From Sipunculus nudus (lineage: Eukaryota > Annelida > Sipuncula > Golfingiida > Sipunculidae), in assembly GCA_026874595.1 (NCBI GenBank), contig CM049318.1, forward strand, positions 2,789,741 through 2,853,740: a DNA stretch of 64,000 nucleotides. The letters are read 5' to 3'. This document shows positions 11,263 to 22,435 of this stretch, piece after piece. Under the pieces are notes generated by a model. It had not been told where the DNA came from and made no database searches. It was given only the letters and a program-made list of their open reading frames with translations. The translations under genes were made by a program, and so were the position numbers. Within the stretch, counting starts at the first letter, position 1. Each line of letters begins with the position of its first letter.

Positions 11263-12247
11263 ACCAAGGAGTTTACAGGGATGGAGTATCAAGTGAGAGT
11301 CTGGCCGTGTCGGATGTTGCTGACGGGGGTCATAAAACTCGCTGCTCAATGGCACACAGAGATGCCGCTGATAAGCCCGGCGCTAATTGATTCAGCGCGA
11401 GAGACCACCCTTCGGCGTGACTTAGGAACAGCTCGTTAGTTCCCGGAGACCACCAATGTGAACTAACGCGAAATTTATCTCCGGTAGTACTTAATATAAA
11501 TATTTAAACAATCATACGTTTGAACACCATAAATCCATATGTGTGGGAAACGTGTGTGAAGGTTTCATTGCTAATGACGCCTGAGCTATAGCTTGGCTGC
11601 GGTACATATGGGCGATAATACGAGAACAACGCCGTCAGTGACAGAGCGGACAATGGCTCGCTGTTATCCATCAAAATGAAAGTCATCCGAGCATAAGCTA
11701 AAAATTTTTTTTTTATCGTCGGAATACTATAATACATGGCCAATTATTAATATAAGTCAGAAGTGTGGGAACTGATGGAATTTTTTATAATTCCGAAGTT
11801 ATTCAGGGAAAGTAAGGTTTACACTTATCAGTCGTCCGTCATGAATCACGGCATAAGTTGATGTAGAGTGTCCGCATCTATCCAAAAATTGGTCAAGTGA
11901 TTCCTCAACACGAGACCTCTCTAGATATATTTGTTGCGCATAATTCTTGACAAAACAAACCATTTGCGCATTCATAATTCCGGTCAATGTTATTCCAGTG
12001 ATTTACTGCTCAGTTACTGGATATATCGCTCTCCGCTTCAGCGAGCTACAGCGGACCGCAGAAGTAACATCTAGCAGGCTCGCTTTATCAAAGGCCGTGC
12101 CGCCGCTGCGCCTGACACCGCGGCACAATAGGCGTACAATAGAGTTAATGGGCTTATCATGTCTTAATTGCAATTAGCGCACGACTGACACTCGCGACCT
12201 GGCAGGGCTTCTGACAGTTGTTACTCCAGTCCTGTAAACTCCTTGGT
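11263..12247. repeat. 17-bp inverted repeat pair, 0.95 kb apart
   Basis: ACCAAGGAGTTTACAGG at 11263-11279 is the exact inverse of 12231-12247. GGTCTCACC-like sequence adjoins both copies. No target duplication is evident. It may be the ends of an old TIR element or a duplicated binding site. Confidence 0.6.
12087..12176 (+). promoter_or_regulatory. Cluster of developmental transcription-factor-like sites
   Basis: Within 90 bp there are a TCF/LEF-like ATCAAAGG (12087-12094), two SOX-like ACAATAG sites exactly 11 bp apart (12125 and 12136) and the palindromic homeodomain-type TAATTGCAATTA (12165-12176). The motifs are seen directly. That they are used is inference from the single-copy, CpG-rich context. 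Confidence 0.3.
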
Positions 12248-12594
12248 CTCACCAGCGGGTTTGCTGAAGGTAAGTGGCCAAAACATGCCAAAATATGAAA
12301 CAAGACATATGTTTTTACGATCCTTGTTTTCGTTAAATTCTAAGGAATACTCCCACACAGAATCAACTTCACACTAAAGCGGGTCATGCATGAACTTATT
12401 TCACCGCAAAGGACAAGAGTTGTGGATGTTCTTATGCTCTCCACATCTTTCCTGCTTTCAAATAATCTAGCGCACTGATGAATTACAAATTTTTCCATTT
12501 CATGCCATGACACTAATTAAAAATGAACTACTACTTCTCTGTGAAGACTTTATTGATAAATTTAAGAGATTTATTACTGAAAATTGCTGATAAA

Positions 12595-12680
12595 TACATG
12601 ATGAGTATACCCATCATAGGCACTTGGGGAATCAGAAAATATGACGAGTATACACATCATAGGCAGTGAAAGTGTTAAGA
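12595..12680. repeat. Short direct repeat with TTAA-type terminus
   Basis: Two copies of a 'gatgagtatacccatcatagg'-like phrase (about 12600 and 12640) lead into GGCAGTGAAAGTGTTAA (12662-12678). That is the inverse of the terminus-like TTAACACATTCGCTGCC at 9854, with two mismatches. TTAA-bounded termini suggest a piggyBac-type MITE, but the partner end is not found. Confidence 0.3.
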
Positions 12681-12699
12681 GTTTCAGACCAGTTTTGTG

Positions 12700-12815
12700 A
12701 CCTGGAACCCCCCCCCCCTCCTTACTGGACTTTGGACATGGGCTTTTTTTTAGGTTTTCAAATTAGTCCTCCTTGGTTAGCTCCTCCTTTTCCTAAATAC
12801 TGGATCCACCCCTGA
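12700..12815. mobile_element. MITE remnant ending GGATCCACCCCTGA
   Basis: A poly-C run is followed by 'tactggatccacccctga' at about 12,798-12,815, which is the inverse of the CAGGGGCAGATCCAGG-type terminus at 50,091. The other end is degraded. Confidence 0.4.
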
Positions 12816-13286
12816 TAACTGTGTCACAAAGGAAAGGAAGCCTTTTAATGATATAACTCATTACAACTGTGATACAGATTATAACCTCAAAAATTTAATG
12901 GATTTAGCTTATAACTGAACAAGATGATGAAAAATCAGATTGACAAATGATGACTGAAAGATGAAGATGAATACTGAAGGACTGTCATGTCTAAAATATT
13001 ATGAAACAGAGGAGAAGAGAAGAGATGACTCAAAGTGCCATGTGATGTCAACATTAATTCAAAAGAAGTAGCGCTTTACTGAGATATTTTCAACAATAAA
13101 CACTTTTACATAGAAATGAGAAAACAGGACAAACACATACATTCTTCTTTAGAAATGTCTTTAATGGTCAGTTCAATAAGCTTCAGATCAGCTTTTGTAT
13201 CAAATTTTCCTAAAATAAACCAAGTTGAACTGCACTTTTGACAGAAGCTAGAAGAAAGGATTTATTAAAACAAGCATGGTCTTATA

Positions 13287-13288
<2 letters not shown>

Positions 13289-13324
<36 letters not shown>
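13289..13324. repeat. (TA)n microsatellite
   Basis: An uninterrupted TA dinucleotide run of about 36 bp in otherwise AT-rich single-copy sequence. Confidence 0.95.
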
Positions 13325-13327
<3 letters not shown>

Positions 13328-13654
13328 AATCATTATTTGATTAGCAAGACTGCATAGACCTACCATAACAATAGATGAAGCTCATTCTAAAATTGTTAAG
13401 AGATACCTAAATATGACACTCTAAAAGAAACAGAGCCTCTATCTACCAAACGGAAAAAGGATCAAAGACGGTCTACTGTGTTTGAAAAACAAAGGAAAGT
13501 CTTCCAACCCACATTTTTTACTTGAGATGATATATGTACAGAATTAGATGTCTCAGCTGGTTATATACATGAAGAAACATAAGCATCAGTCAATACTTTA
13601 GATCTGTAATCCCATCCCATTAGTCTTTTTATTTATGTTTTCTTTTTTTTTTAG

Positions 13655-13880
13655 TCTGGAGAATATTACAGCTGTACTTAATTTTGCATATAAATATGCT
13701 AGGAACCAACCAAAATGCACAAAAAAGCAGCTAGAGACAGAATATGTGAACAAGACCTGGAACTGTATGGAGCTTGACAGAGAAGAAAAAATTATTCTTG
13801 AACTGAGAAATCATGTCAAAAACCTAAGAGACTTCATTCCCCAGACAGATCACCAAAATGTCATGATACTGAAACACTAA
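13655..13880 (+). CDS. Candidate 3'-terminal coding exon, unknown protein
   Basis: A long pyrimidine tract ending in AG ('tttctttttttttttag', AG at 13653-13654) is a strong splice acceptor. It is followed by 74 open codons and TAA (13878-13880), and an AATAAA signal lies at 13899-13904. The predicted tail is charged and helical, with phrases such as KKQLETEYVNKTWN and LDREEKIILELRNHVKNL, and could form a coiled coil. No family is recognised. Upstream, 13,345-13,540 has two open segments in different frames (phrases TITIDEAHSKIVKRYL and KRKKDQRRSTVFEKQRKVFQ) that would need a frameshift or an intron to join. It may be a real last exon or a decayed gene. Confidence 0.35.
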
Positions 13881-14260
13881 TTGCTCACTATTCCATAGAA
13901 TAAAAGTAATGTTATATGTTCCTAACAGGTTTTGGGATAATTGTGATTGCCATTCTTTCAATAACACGTACCTATTCTTCAAGGAAACTAGGTTTTTTAT
14001 TGTTTTGAAGATGTTTTTTCTTCAAGGGACTTTTTTGCTTTTTCCCAAGGAAAAAGTTTGCAGAGCCTGATTTTGTGTGATTGGCGACCAGCATTAGAAA
14101 TTCTGGGAGGTTTACAATGCCAATGTGGCATGCAGCAATGAAGAGAACACCTTTGCATGGACAAATCTTCCTTCAAAAGAGATTCTCAGAAAAAAAATCT
14201 TCCAATTAACTATCCCTTTGTGTAATTGAAGACATTACCCAGCAGATTGAAAACAGGTTG

Positions 14261-15884
14261 AACTAGCAAACTGACAGGTCAGGAAGGGCCCCGCAAATGA
14301 TGCAGTCCTTATAAATTGAAGTACTGTGAATTTGGTGTTCTTTGGTAGCATGGGCTCATAGAGTGATGTTTGAAAATTAAAGAACCTGTAAAGAACAGCT
14401 GACATGTATAAACAGTAAGAAAAGATATGGTAAAGTGAAAATGTTCAAAGCTATCAAAATAATGATATAAAAGAACTGCATGCATTTTTAGTTTCTATAT
14501 TTGTGTATTACCTGTGCCAATTATTCTTGGTTGAAGTCTTGGCTGGGCTGTGTCAAATATTTTTCCAGTTTTTGTATGTTGAATTGGCCTTATTATATGT
14601 GAGGCTTGAGTCTGTACATGAACCTTGTAGTATTAGAGAGTCAGCTGTTGGTTAGTAGTGATAAAATGATAATTCTCTTGAATTGAGATTCAGCTGTTCT
14701 TGGGTTTGGGTCTGTGTTGTGTAGAATGGCTACATATGAATATCAATGTAAATTTGTTGATGGTCACTATAATAGATCCAAATTCCTTGAGATGTTGGAA
14801 GTGGAGATAGATTTGTCCAGACATGGTCTAAATGAGAGCCACTGTGGTATGTAGGGCCAGTGTATTCTTTTTTGGGGAATCTTCAAATTGTCTGTACAAA
14901 ATATGCTGTGAAAATGAAATGCCACTGTACACGAGTGACTCGTAAAAATTCATCCATTTCTGGCCTGCTGAAGGAGTCACCAGTAACTGAACACCAAACT
15001 GTGTATTACCTTATTTTACCTTCTGACCCAAATATCAATAAGCTTCTCCCTTTGGCCATGGGTGAAACATATTATGTTTGAATCCTATCCATCATATGTA
15101 AAGGGAGTTATTATGCAGAAACAAATTTGATTGTTCATCAAATTCTTTGCGAGTTACTGCATTAACATATCATTTGAGAATTATCGCCTCTGTCAAGGTT
15201 ATCCATCTTCTAACTTGACCTAGCCCTTCATAATAAACATTACTGGTGCAAGTCCAGTGAGTGTAAGTCAAACTGTTTGCGAGCTATTTGATTAACATCA
15301 TTTTAGCATTATCACCTCTGTGACCTTGAAAATCCATCAAGGTCACCCATCTTCAAACATGATGTAGGCCATCAAAAGGTCCATCACTGCCGTGAGTCTG
15401 GGGACCTTATATGAAATACTTTTTACGAGTTATTGTGTTAACAATGTGTGTCCTTTTGCATGCATATTTGCTAAGAGAACGTAACCTTACTAGGTGTTCA
15501 GTAATGGTTTTTACCCCATAACTTACAGAAAAATGGCTGACTATGACCATATATCATGCCTCGTTGCTGTTGACATGAGGACCTGTCCTACTGTTAAGGT
15601 GGAACAAACAATTATGGTTACAATTATGATTTTTACCCTGCTGAAAGAGGGACATAAAAATTAACACCAAACTGTGAATAACTTTTTTGACCTTTGACCT
15701 CCAGACCCCAAAATTGATAGGGGATTAGGGATCTTCCATAATTGATGGTAAAAACATATTTCAGATTTGAACTCAATCCATCCATCCTAACTGGAGTTAT
15801 CATCCAAAAAAGAATTTGTGGACGGACGGACAGACTGACAGGTCATTACTATAGGGCACCCGCTTTTCAAGCGGGGCCCTAATT
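14261..15884 (+). mobile_element. Family R element, apparently full length
   Basis: AACTAG (14261-14266) is followed by the hairpin CTGAC-AG-GTCAG (14271-14282) and the subterminal AGGGCCCCGC (14285-14294). The 3' end is a hairpin with arms 15853-15865 and 15869-15880 whose outer arm, GCGGGGCCCT (15871-15880), is the exact inverse of the 5' sequence. The body has diverged tandem modules ('gcgagttactgcattaacat', 'gcgagctatttgattaacat'), a GACGGACGGACAGACTGACAG run just before the 3' hairpin, and 'ccccaaaattgatagggg', also present in family A. There is no transposase or helicase ORF. A 42-codon open stretch (14,726-14,854) is judged to be chance. Confidence 0.75.
15320..15346. promoter_or_regulatory. 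Inverted pair of TCAAGGTCAC half-sites
   Basis: GTGACCTTGA (15320-15329) and TCAAGGTCAC (15337-15346) are perfect inverse arms. TCAAGGTCA is the extended half-site bound by ERR- and NR5A-type nuclear receptors. It lies inside family R, and function is unproven. Confidence 0.35.
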
Positions 15885-16081
15885 ACATATTATGCAGGAA
15901 ATAATTGGACTTATTTATATTTTAATTTATTTTATCTTATTCCTCCTCTGTTCAAACTGGTCTACATGGATATGAGACAATGGATATACTACTGCATACA
16001 TCAGAGAGACAAATTAATATTATAATACACATGTACTCCAATATCATTCATGTGAGATCTGCTGTATTTTTTCAGTATAAG

Positions 16082-16746
16082 AACAAGGGACCCACTGGTC
16101 ATGGCACTCAGCTGATTTCTGTAAAACCTTAGCAAATATAAAAAGGACTTCTACTGGTATAGATTATTTTTTTGTGAAACATTTATATTTGTTATATATT
16201 TGTTATATACTGGGATTTGAAAATTCTGCTAATTGCTGATGGTCAGGGGGTGGTTTATTGGTGTCCTTGTTTGCTGGAAGCCTAACACTATGAGAGTGTC
16301 AAGCTGATTTTACCAGTAGGCAAGTGGCCACAACTCACTGCTATACGCACCATCCTGGAGATGCTGAACCTGTTCTAAACAATACAGTTATGGAACAGTT
16401 TTCTAAAAAAGAATTCTTATATTAACTTAAACTTATATATATTCAAATAATTAAAATTGAAGTAGTTATTAATAATTTGCAGAAAATTTGAATATAAACC
16501 TCCAATTATTTATCAGTTGCTTCCAAATTTCAGAATTTAAAAGCTTAAATTTATGCATATACTATGCATGGTATGAAAATTAAAGAAAGTTATTTTACAA
16601 AAAAAAACTTTTTTTTTAAGAAAATGTTTATTTTCCCTTAATATCTCAACACAGGAACAACATTAATTATCATTGTTGGATTTAAAATATATAAATAAAT
16701 GGTAGGAGAATTCAGGTACATCTAACACTATAGCTCAGATGACTTA
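16082..16746 (+). mobile_element. Short family B element with damaged 3' hairpin
   Basis: AACAAGGGACCCACTGGTC (from 16082) and ACTCAGCTGA form the 5' end. The 3' side keeps 'ctatagctcagatgactta' (about 16,728-16,746) but has lost the second hairpin arm. At under 0.7 kb it is the shortest B copy in the window. Confidence 0.6.
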
Positions 16747-16828
16747 TTTTAGGTTGTATTAAATTAAAAAAATACAAACTTCATGGCTGGATGATATCAC
16801 AAATCAAGGAGCATGACGGTTTCATGAA

Positions 16829-17170
16829 TAAGGTGCTAGACTATGACCACAAGGTTGTGGGTTTAATGAGGTGCTAGACTATGACCACAGGGTTGTGGGT
16901 TTAACAAGGTGCTAGACTATGACCACAGGGTTGTGGATTTAATAAGGTGCTAGACTATGACCACAAGGTTGTGGGTTTAATAAGGTGCTAGACTATGACC
17001 ACAAGGTTGTGGGTTTAATAAGGTGCTAGACTATGACCACAAGGTTGTGGGTTTAATAAGGTGCTAGACTATGACCACAAGGTTGTGGGTTTAATAAGGT
17101 GCTAGACTATGACCACAAGGTTGTGGGTTTAATAAGGTGCTAGACTATGACCACAAGGTTGTGGGTTTAT
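16829..17170 (+). repeat. 38-bp tandem array derived from a tRNA-SINE
   Basis: About nine head-to-tail units with a period near 38 bp contain 'ggtgctagactatgaccac' and 'aaggttgtgggtttaat'. The latter resembles the anticodon arm and B box of a tRNA-derived SINE. Each unit holds the short palindrome CCACAAGGTTGTGG. The first two junctions differ slightly (tgag, caag) and later units are almost identical, so amplification was recent. Sequence after the array (17,171-17,230) looks like a SINE body. Confidence 0.8.
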
Positions 17171-17286
17171 GTCAAAGGGAAACCATCTTCCAAGCAAGGA
17201 CCCCTAACTGAAAGCTCCAAGGCAAGGATGTGTCTTCTATTGAATTTGTCATACTAAAAGCAAAATATGGAGCGCATACCTAACCT

Positions 17287-17300
17287 AGCACACGTGTGCT
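17287..17300. promoter_or_regulatory. 14-bp palindrome with E-box
   Basis: AGCACACGTGTGCT is a perfect palindrome centred on CACGTG, in single-copy sequence between the SINE-derived array and family C. It could be a bHLH site or chance. Confidence 0.2.
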
Positions 17301-17492
17301 TTCAAGCATGCTGAGAAAAGCTACAAGAAGAAAGAGTCCAAAACAAGTAAGAGATTCGCAAAAGGAAATTTTATCATCAGAATGGAAGTATATACTCATT
17401 CAACTGAAGGATCAAACAGATTAACCAACAGGCCAAGATTAAGTCTGTATTTATATATCTCAAAAATAGAGAAAAAATGTGTAAACTTTAAA

Positions 17493-19435
17493 AACTAGAA
17501 TATGGGTAGCCGACAAGTGACTTCGTGTATCCGCCGAAATCAGAGTGGAATGGGTGAAGTGAGGCATGGATTGAGTGGCAAGGGGAAACAGAGTGAGGTA
17601 TGTTGCATATTAGCATGAATGTCTCCATCCTAAATGTGTAAGTAGGTTGTGCCACCTACTACAAATCCAGAAAGCTGTTCAAGTTGTATACATATGCGAA
17701 ATTTTAGGCAGAAAAGTCAAACCACTACATGTATATGAGTGATTTTAGCCCATGGCAGACAAACAAACAGACGCTATGTAAAAATGGTTGCAGGTGGCCC
17801 CTCCAGTTTTGTGTATGATATAGACCTATGTAAGATCTATACACATACACAATTTTGGCCCAATTGGTCAAATGGTTCCTGAGATATGAGCTTGGATGTG
17901 TGCAGCGTTAACTAGAATTTAGGTGGGGCCACCTGTCATAAAATCAAGAAAGCTGTCCAGGATGTATAAACCTGCAAAATTTTAGGCGGTTATGTCAAAC
18001 CACCACAGAGAAATGAGTGATTTTAGGCCTCGGCAGACAAACAGACAGACGCTGTGCAAAATGTGCAAAAATGGTTGCAGGTAGCCCCTCCAGTTTTGTG
18101 TATGATAAAGACCTATGTGAGATCTATACACATGGAAAATTTTGGCCCAATCGTTCAAACTGTTCTAGAGATATGAGCTTTGATGTCTGCAGCATAAACT
18201 AGAATGTAGGTGGCGCCACCTGTCATAAAATTAAGAAAGCTATCCAGGATGTATAAAGCTTCAAAATTTTAGGCAGATACGTCAAACCACTGCTGAGATA
18301 TGAGTGACATTATCCCATGGCAGACAAACAGACAGACGCTGTGCAAAAATGGTTGCAGGTGGCCCCTCTGGTTTTGTGACAGTGTATGATAAAGACCTAT
18401 GTGAGATCTATACACTTGCAAAATTTTGGCCCAATCACTGAAAGGGTTCCCGAGATATGAGCTTGGATGTCTGCAGCGTAAACTATAATGTAGATGGCGC
18501 CACCTGTCATAAAATCAAGAATGCTATCCAGGATGTATAAAACTGCAAAATTTTAGGCAGAAAAGTCAAACCACTGCCAAGATATGAGTAACATTATCCC
18601 ACGGCAGACAAATACATGGACGCAGTGCAAAAATGGTTGCAGGTGGCACCACCAGTTTGCTTATGATAAAGAGCTATTTGAGATCTATACACATGCAAAA
18701 TTTTGGCCCAATCAGTCAAACGATTCCCGAGATATGAGCTTGGATGTCATCAGCGTCAACATGAACGTAGGTGGTGCCACCTGTCATAAATCAAGAAAGC
18801 TATCCAGGATGTATACACATGCCGAATTTCAGTTGAATTAGTCAATTCGCTGCAGAGATATGAGTAATTTTAACCCAAAGCAGATGAACAGATGGACACT
18901 GTGCAAACATGGTTACAGGTGGCGCCACAATTTTTTGTGTATGTTATAAAGCTATCCAAGGGCTACATTTGTATAAATTTTATTTCCTGATCGGTCGAAC
19001 GGTTCCTGAGATATGAGCTTGGATGTCATCAGCGTGAACGTGAATGTAGGTGGCGCCACCTGTCATAAAATCAAGAAAGCTATCCAGGATGTATATGCAT
19101 GCCAAATTTCAGGTGAATTAGTCAATTCACTGCAGAGATATGAGTGAATCAATTCACTGCAGAGATATGAGTGATTTTAACCCAAGGCAGATGAACAGAT
19201 GGACACTGTGCAAACATGGTTACAGGTGGCACCACCATTTTTTGTGTATGTTATAAAGCTATCCAAGGGCTACATTTGTATAAATTTTATTTCCTGATCG
19301 GTCAAACGGTTCCCAAGATATGAGGGTTTATGTGTGGAAACAGATGCACAAATGGACGCTGGGCAGAGAGGAAAGGTCAGAGGTCAACGCAAATTGGTTA
19401 GGCACCAGTTCACATGTGACCCGGTAATTGGTGTA
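17493..19435 (+). mobile_element. Family C element lacking its own 3' end
   Basis: AACTAG (17493-17498), the hairpin region and GTATCCGCC (17527-17535) mark the 5' end. The body has a long series of modules with GGTGGCGCCACC-type palindromes. Successive 'ggtgccacctgtcat' positions at about 17934, 18211, 18495, 18772 and 19051 give a period of 277-284 bp. Near 19,430 the C sequence ('cagttcacatgtgacccg') changes into module D, so the C 3' hairpin is replaced by the B-type one. Confidence 0.75.
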
Positions 19436-20038
19436 AGTTTCGGAAAAATTGTATTGTAGTTTTTGAGATACTGCAGTTTTTTTTAGCAAATATTCCATTA
19501 TTCTGGGGGATATTTTGGAGCCATACAGCTTAAAGAATATGGGTAACAGAGACCTTCTTTCAGGTTTCTATGGAGACTTTTCATGGGTCTCTCAGTGTCG
19601 AGAATGAAGATTCTAGGTCCAGTCCTTATAATTTGTGCCACGTTAACAGATGAAAGCATCCAAAGGTCTAAAAAATAGAGGAAAAAATCGTAAAAAAATT
19701 GAACAATACAGGTGGCACCACCAGTCTGCAGGAACTGATGGAACATCTCATGATCAATATGTATGCCAAAAATCATGACCATCAGTGATATAGTTATTGA
19801 GATATTGAAGTTTTTGTATGAAATTTTTGACTATTCTAGGGGGTACTTTGGGGCTCGAAGGATATAGGTAACAGAGACTTAATTTCTGGTTTCCAAAGAG
19901 ATTTTTCATGGACCGCTTAGAATCCCAAGTTACAAGGTTCTAGGTCCAGCGGTTATGATTTGTGCCTGGTTAACAGACAGACGACGGACAAAGAGTGATC
20001 GCTATAGCTCAGATGACTTTCAGTCAGCTGAGCTAAAA
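19436..20038 (+). mobile_element. Module D tail with family B 3' hairpin
   Basis: Nearly two D units are present ('ccattattctggggg', 'ttaaagaatatgggtaacagag', 'caggtggcaccaccagtctgc', 'ttgtgccacgttaacaga'). They are followed by GACGGACAAAGAGTGATC and the B-type hairpin ending CAGCTGAGCTAAAAA. The same D array and ending occur at 36.0-37.94 kb. Confidence 0.7.
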
Positions 20039-22435
20039 AACCAAGGCAAATTGTGAAGTCAGTCTGGACTGTTAGAGTAATCTCCAATCACTGCTGGTTG
20101 ATTAGGGCATATAACAGGGACACTGCCAGAAGCCTGTAGAGAGGTTTATTGTTTGAATAAGATAAGGGTGAATTAAGTTAAGAAATCAAGGTTTTCAGAT
20201 TTACAGTTCAAACAGGGTTTTTCCCTCATTACTTGGTGGCAACTAAAGAAGCACCCTGATATCATTGATGTGGTGACTGTGCATATCCATATAAGCCAAG
20301 CATGACCACTGTATAAATTAACTCTTATCACAATGTAGACTAACTGCATATATGTGGCGTATGAATCCAAAATCCTGGATACCACCGCATAAAAAGCCTC
20401 TGGTAAACATGAGAACTTATGACCCTTGCTGAGAATTTTTTCTTATCAAAATCAAATATTGTAACATGATAACTTTAATAATCAGGGGCAGAAATAGTCA
20501 TTAATTTGAAGGAGCTCTTACAAATCTAATTAATTTGAATTTATGCAAAAAAGGTTCACCAATTTAAACCTATAAAGATATTTTTGCAACTGGCAAATTC
20601 AGGAGAATTTCTTGTAATAATTCATTTTAAATCTTTAAAAAAATACTGTTATTGATATAATTGATATTATAAGGTTCAATTGTGCATTTCTGACAACAAC
20701 CTGGGAATAATGATAGAACAACTGAACCTTTGAAATTAAAAAAAAATTCTAATAATTTTTAGCTCTGACTTTTTAGTAAGAAAACTTTACCTATAACATT
20801 CAAGCAATACTTATGATGTCTGTGATTTAAAAACCATCCATTTTTTTCACCATCATAGATGTAGCTAGTTTGAATGGATAACATTCCTATATGATAATTG
20901 CAACTACTGATCCGTTAAGAATGTACACTGGGTGACAAAATTTTATACAGCAAGAGAAAATGTAAAATGAGGTTTAATTAACAAACACCATCGAAGCATT
21001 GTCATGCTCACTGTAGAATAATCTGAATAATTATTCCTAGCTTTCAGTTTCTATTATTCTATAGAAATGAGATATAGCATGAATAATTAAATCATATGCA
21101 TCTTGCAGCATGATTAAATCTGCAGACCACATGGGTAGGTATATTCAATGTTTGTCCATGGTTCCTAAGCAAACACAGCATTTTGTCCTGTTGCAAAAAA
21201 CACCTAGCAATTCATGGATAAACAATGGCAGGAAAAATTAATGTTATTTGAGAACTTTTCTATTAGTGATGAACGCATGCCAGAAAAATGAGTATGAAAG
21301 TGAAAGAGGTAAAAAAGGAATAAAAACAAAAAAGTGACATATAAAGGTAATTTATGCTGAAACTTTTGAAACACATGAAACAAAGACAGCATTGGCTATA
21401 CAGCTAACAGATAACAAATATCATCTGCTCTGAAGTAGAAGATTTTCAGCTCATATACATCAGACATGGTCCCTTCCCCCAAAATATTTCTTTTACGTGT
21501 GAGATGTGAAAATAGGGTTCTTCAAAAGAAAATTGAATCATGGCCTCACATTTGTTAATCTTATCTGCTGAATATCCTTTGTCTTTAAATTCTAAAAGCC
21601 TTCTGTTATATTGTTATATATTTCATGTGCATTGTGTCCTTAACAAAAGTGAGAAAACTCATTTTCACCAATAATAATTAATTAAATGATCACGTGTAAA
21701 ATGAAGAGCAATCCACAGATCTAAACATAAACTAGCAATGCATTTTTAATTACCAATGATTTCTAATTTAAACTTATACCCTTAGCACAGTACAGGGCTT
21801 ATTATGTAGCATGCCTTACGATGTTGAAAACTGAAAATATTGGTATGTAAAAACCTTCAAACTGTAATTAGATCTTAAGAAAAAAGTATAATTAATGTTC
21901 AAAGTGGCCTGCAAATGCATGATGGTGTACTTTGAAAGCAAAAATGAGAGGGTTACATCTCTCTCTGTCAACAGAAAAAAATATAACTGTCACAGTATTC
22001 TTTGTATCATAAAATACAAAAAAGTCTTACGTATTCTTTGTCTAAAGAAAACAGACAACAGTACAATAAACTTAAATAAAAAGAACATATAAGGAAAATG
22101 CATTTCCAACTTCAACAGACTTTTTATATGACTATCACCAGTGTGATAATTTTATGATAATTCAAATCATTATATTTTACCAATTTTCATTAGATATTAT
22201 AAGGTGATCACTCCTATGGAATGAAACAGGTATTTAGTAGACTTCTGTGCAGGATAGCTTTCTAATTACAATTCAGTTTATTATTTAACTGCCAGCCCTT
22301 TGATAAGTGTTCACAGAGAATTCATTAATAAGCATGTTCATACATTTGACTGGGTTTACTCTTAAAGTGACAGGTACAGATAAAACTAATTAATTAACAG
22401 TTTAGACTTATGTGTTCACAGGAGGGCAAGTTAGG
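20039..22435. other. AT-rich stretch, nothing recognised
   Basis: No element termini, tandem arrays or convincing exons were found on either strand. Short open frames here have low-complexity AT-driven composition. Confidence 0.5.

Larger units (their letters stand above)
10390..12270 (+). promoter_or_regulatory. CpG-rich single-copy block, candidate promoter or first exon
   Basis: In contrast to the surrounding CpG-poor repeats, this block keeps many CpG dinucleotides, especially 11.1-11.5 and 11.98-12.21 kb ('cggcgctaattgattcagcgcg', 'cgccgctgcgcctgacaccg'). It ends with a consensus splice donor, AAG|GTAAGT (intron GT at 12270-12271). In invertebrates with gene-body methylation, local CpG retention often marks unmethylated regulatory DNA. 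No long ORF is present, so any exon here would be 5' untranslated. It could also be a conserved enhancer. The strand is chosen only from the donor. Confidence 0.35.

Noticed and set aside
14726-14854. 42-codon open frame after an acceptor-like site
   Set aside because: It lies inside family R, and frames of this length are frequent by chance in 64 kb.
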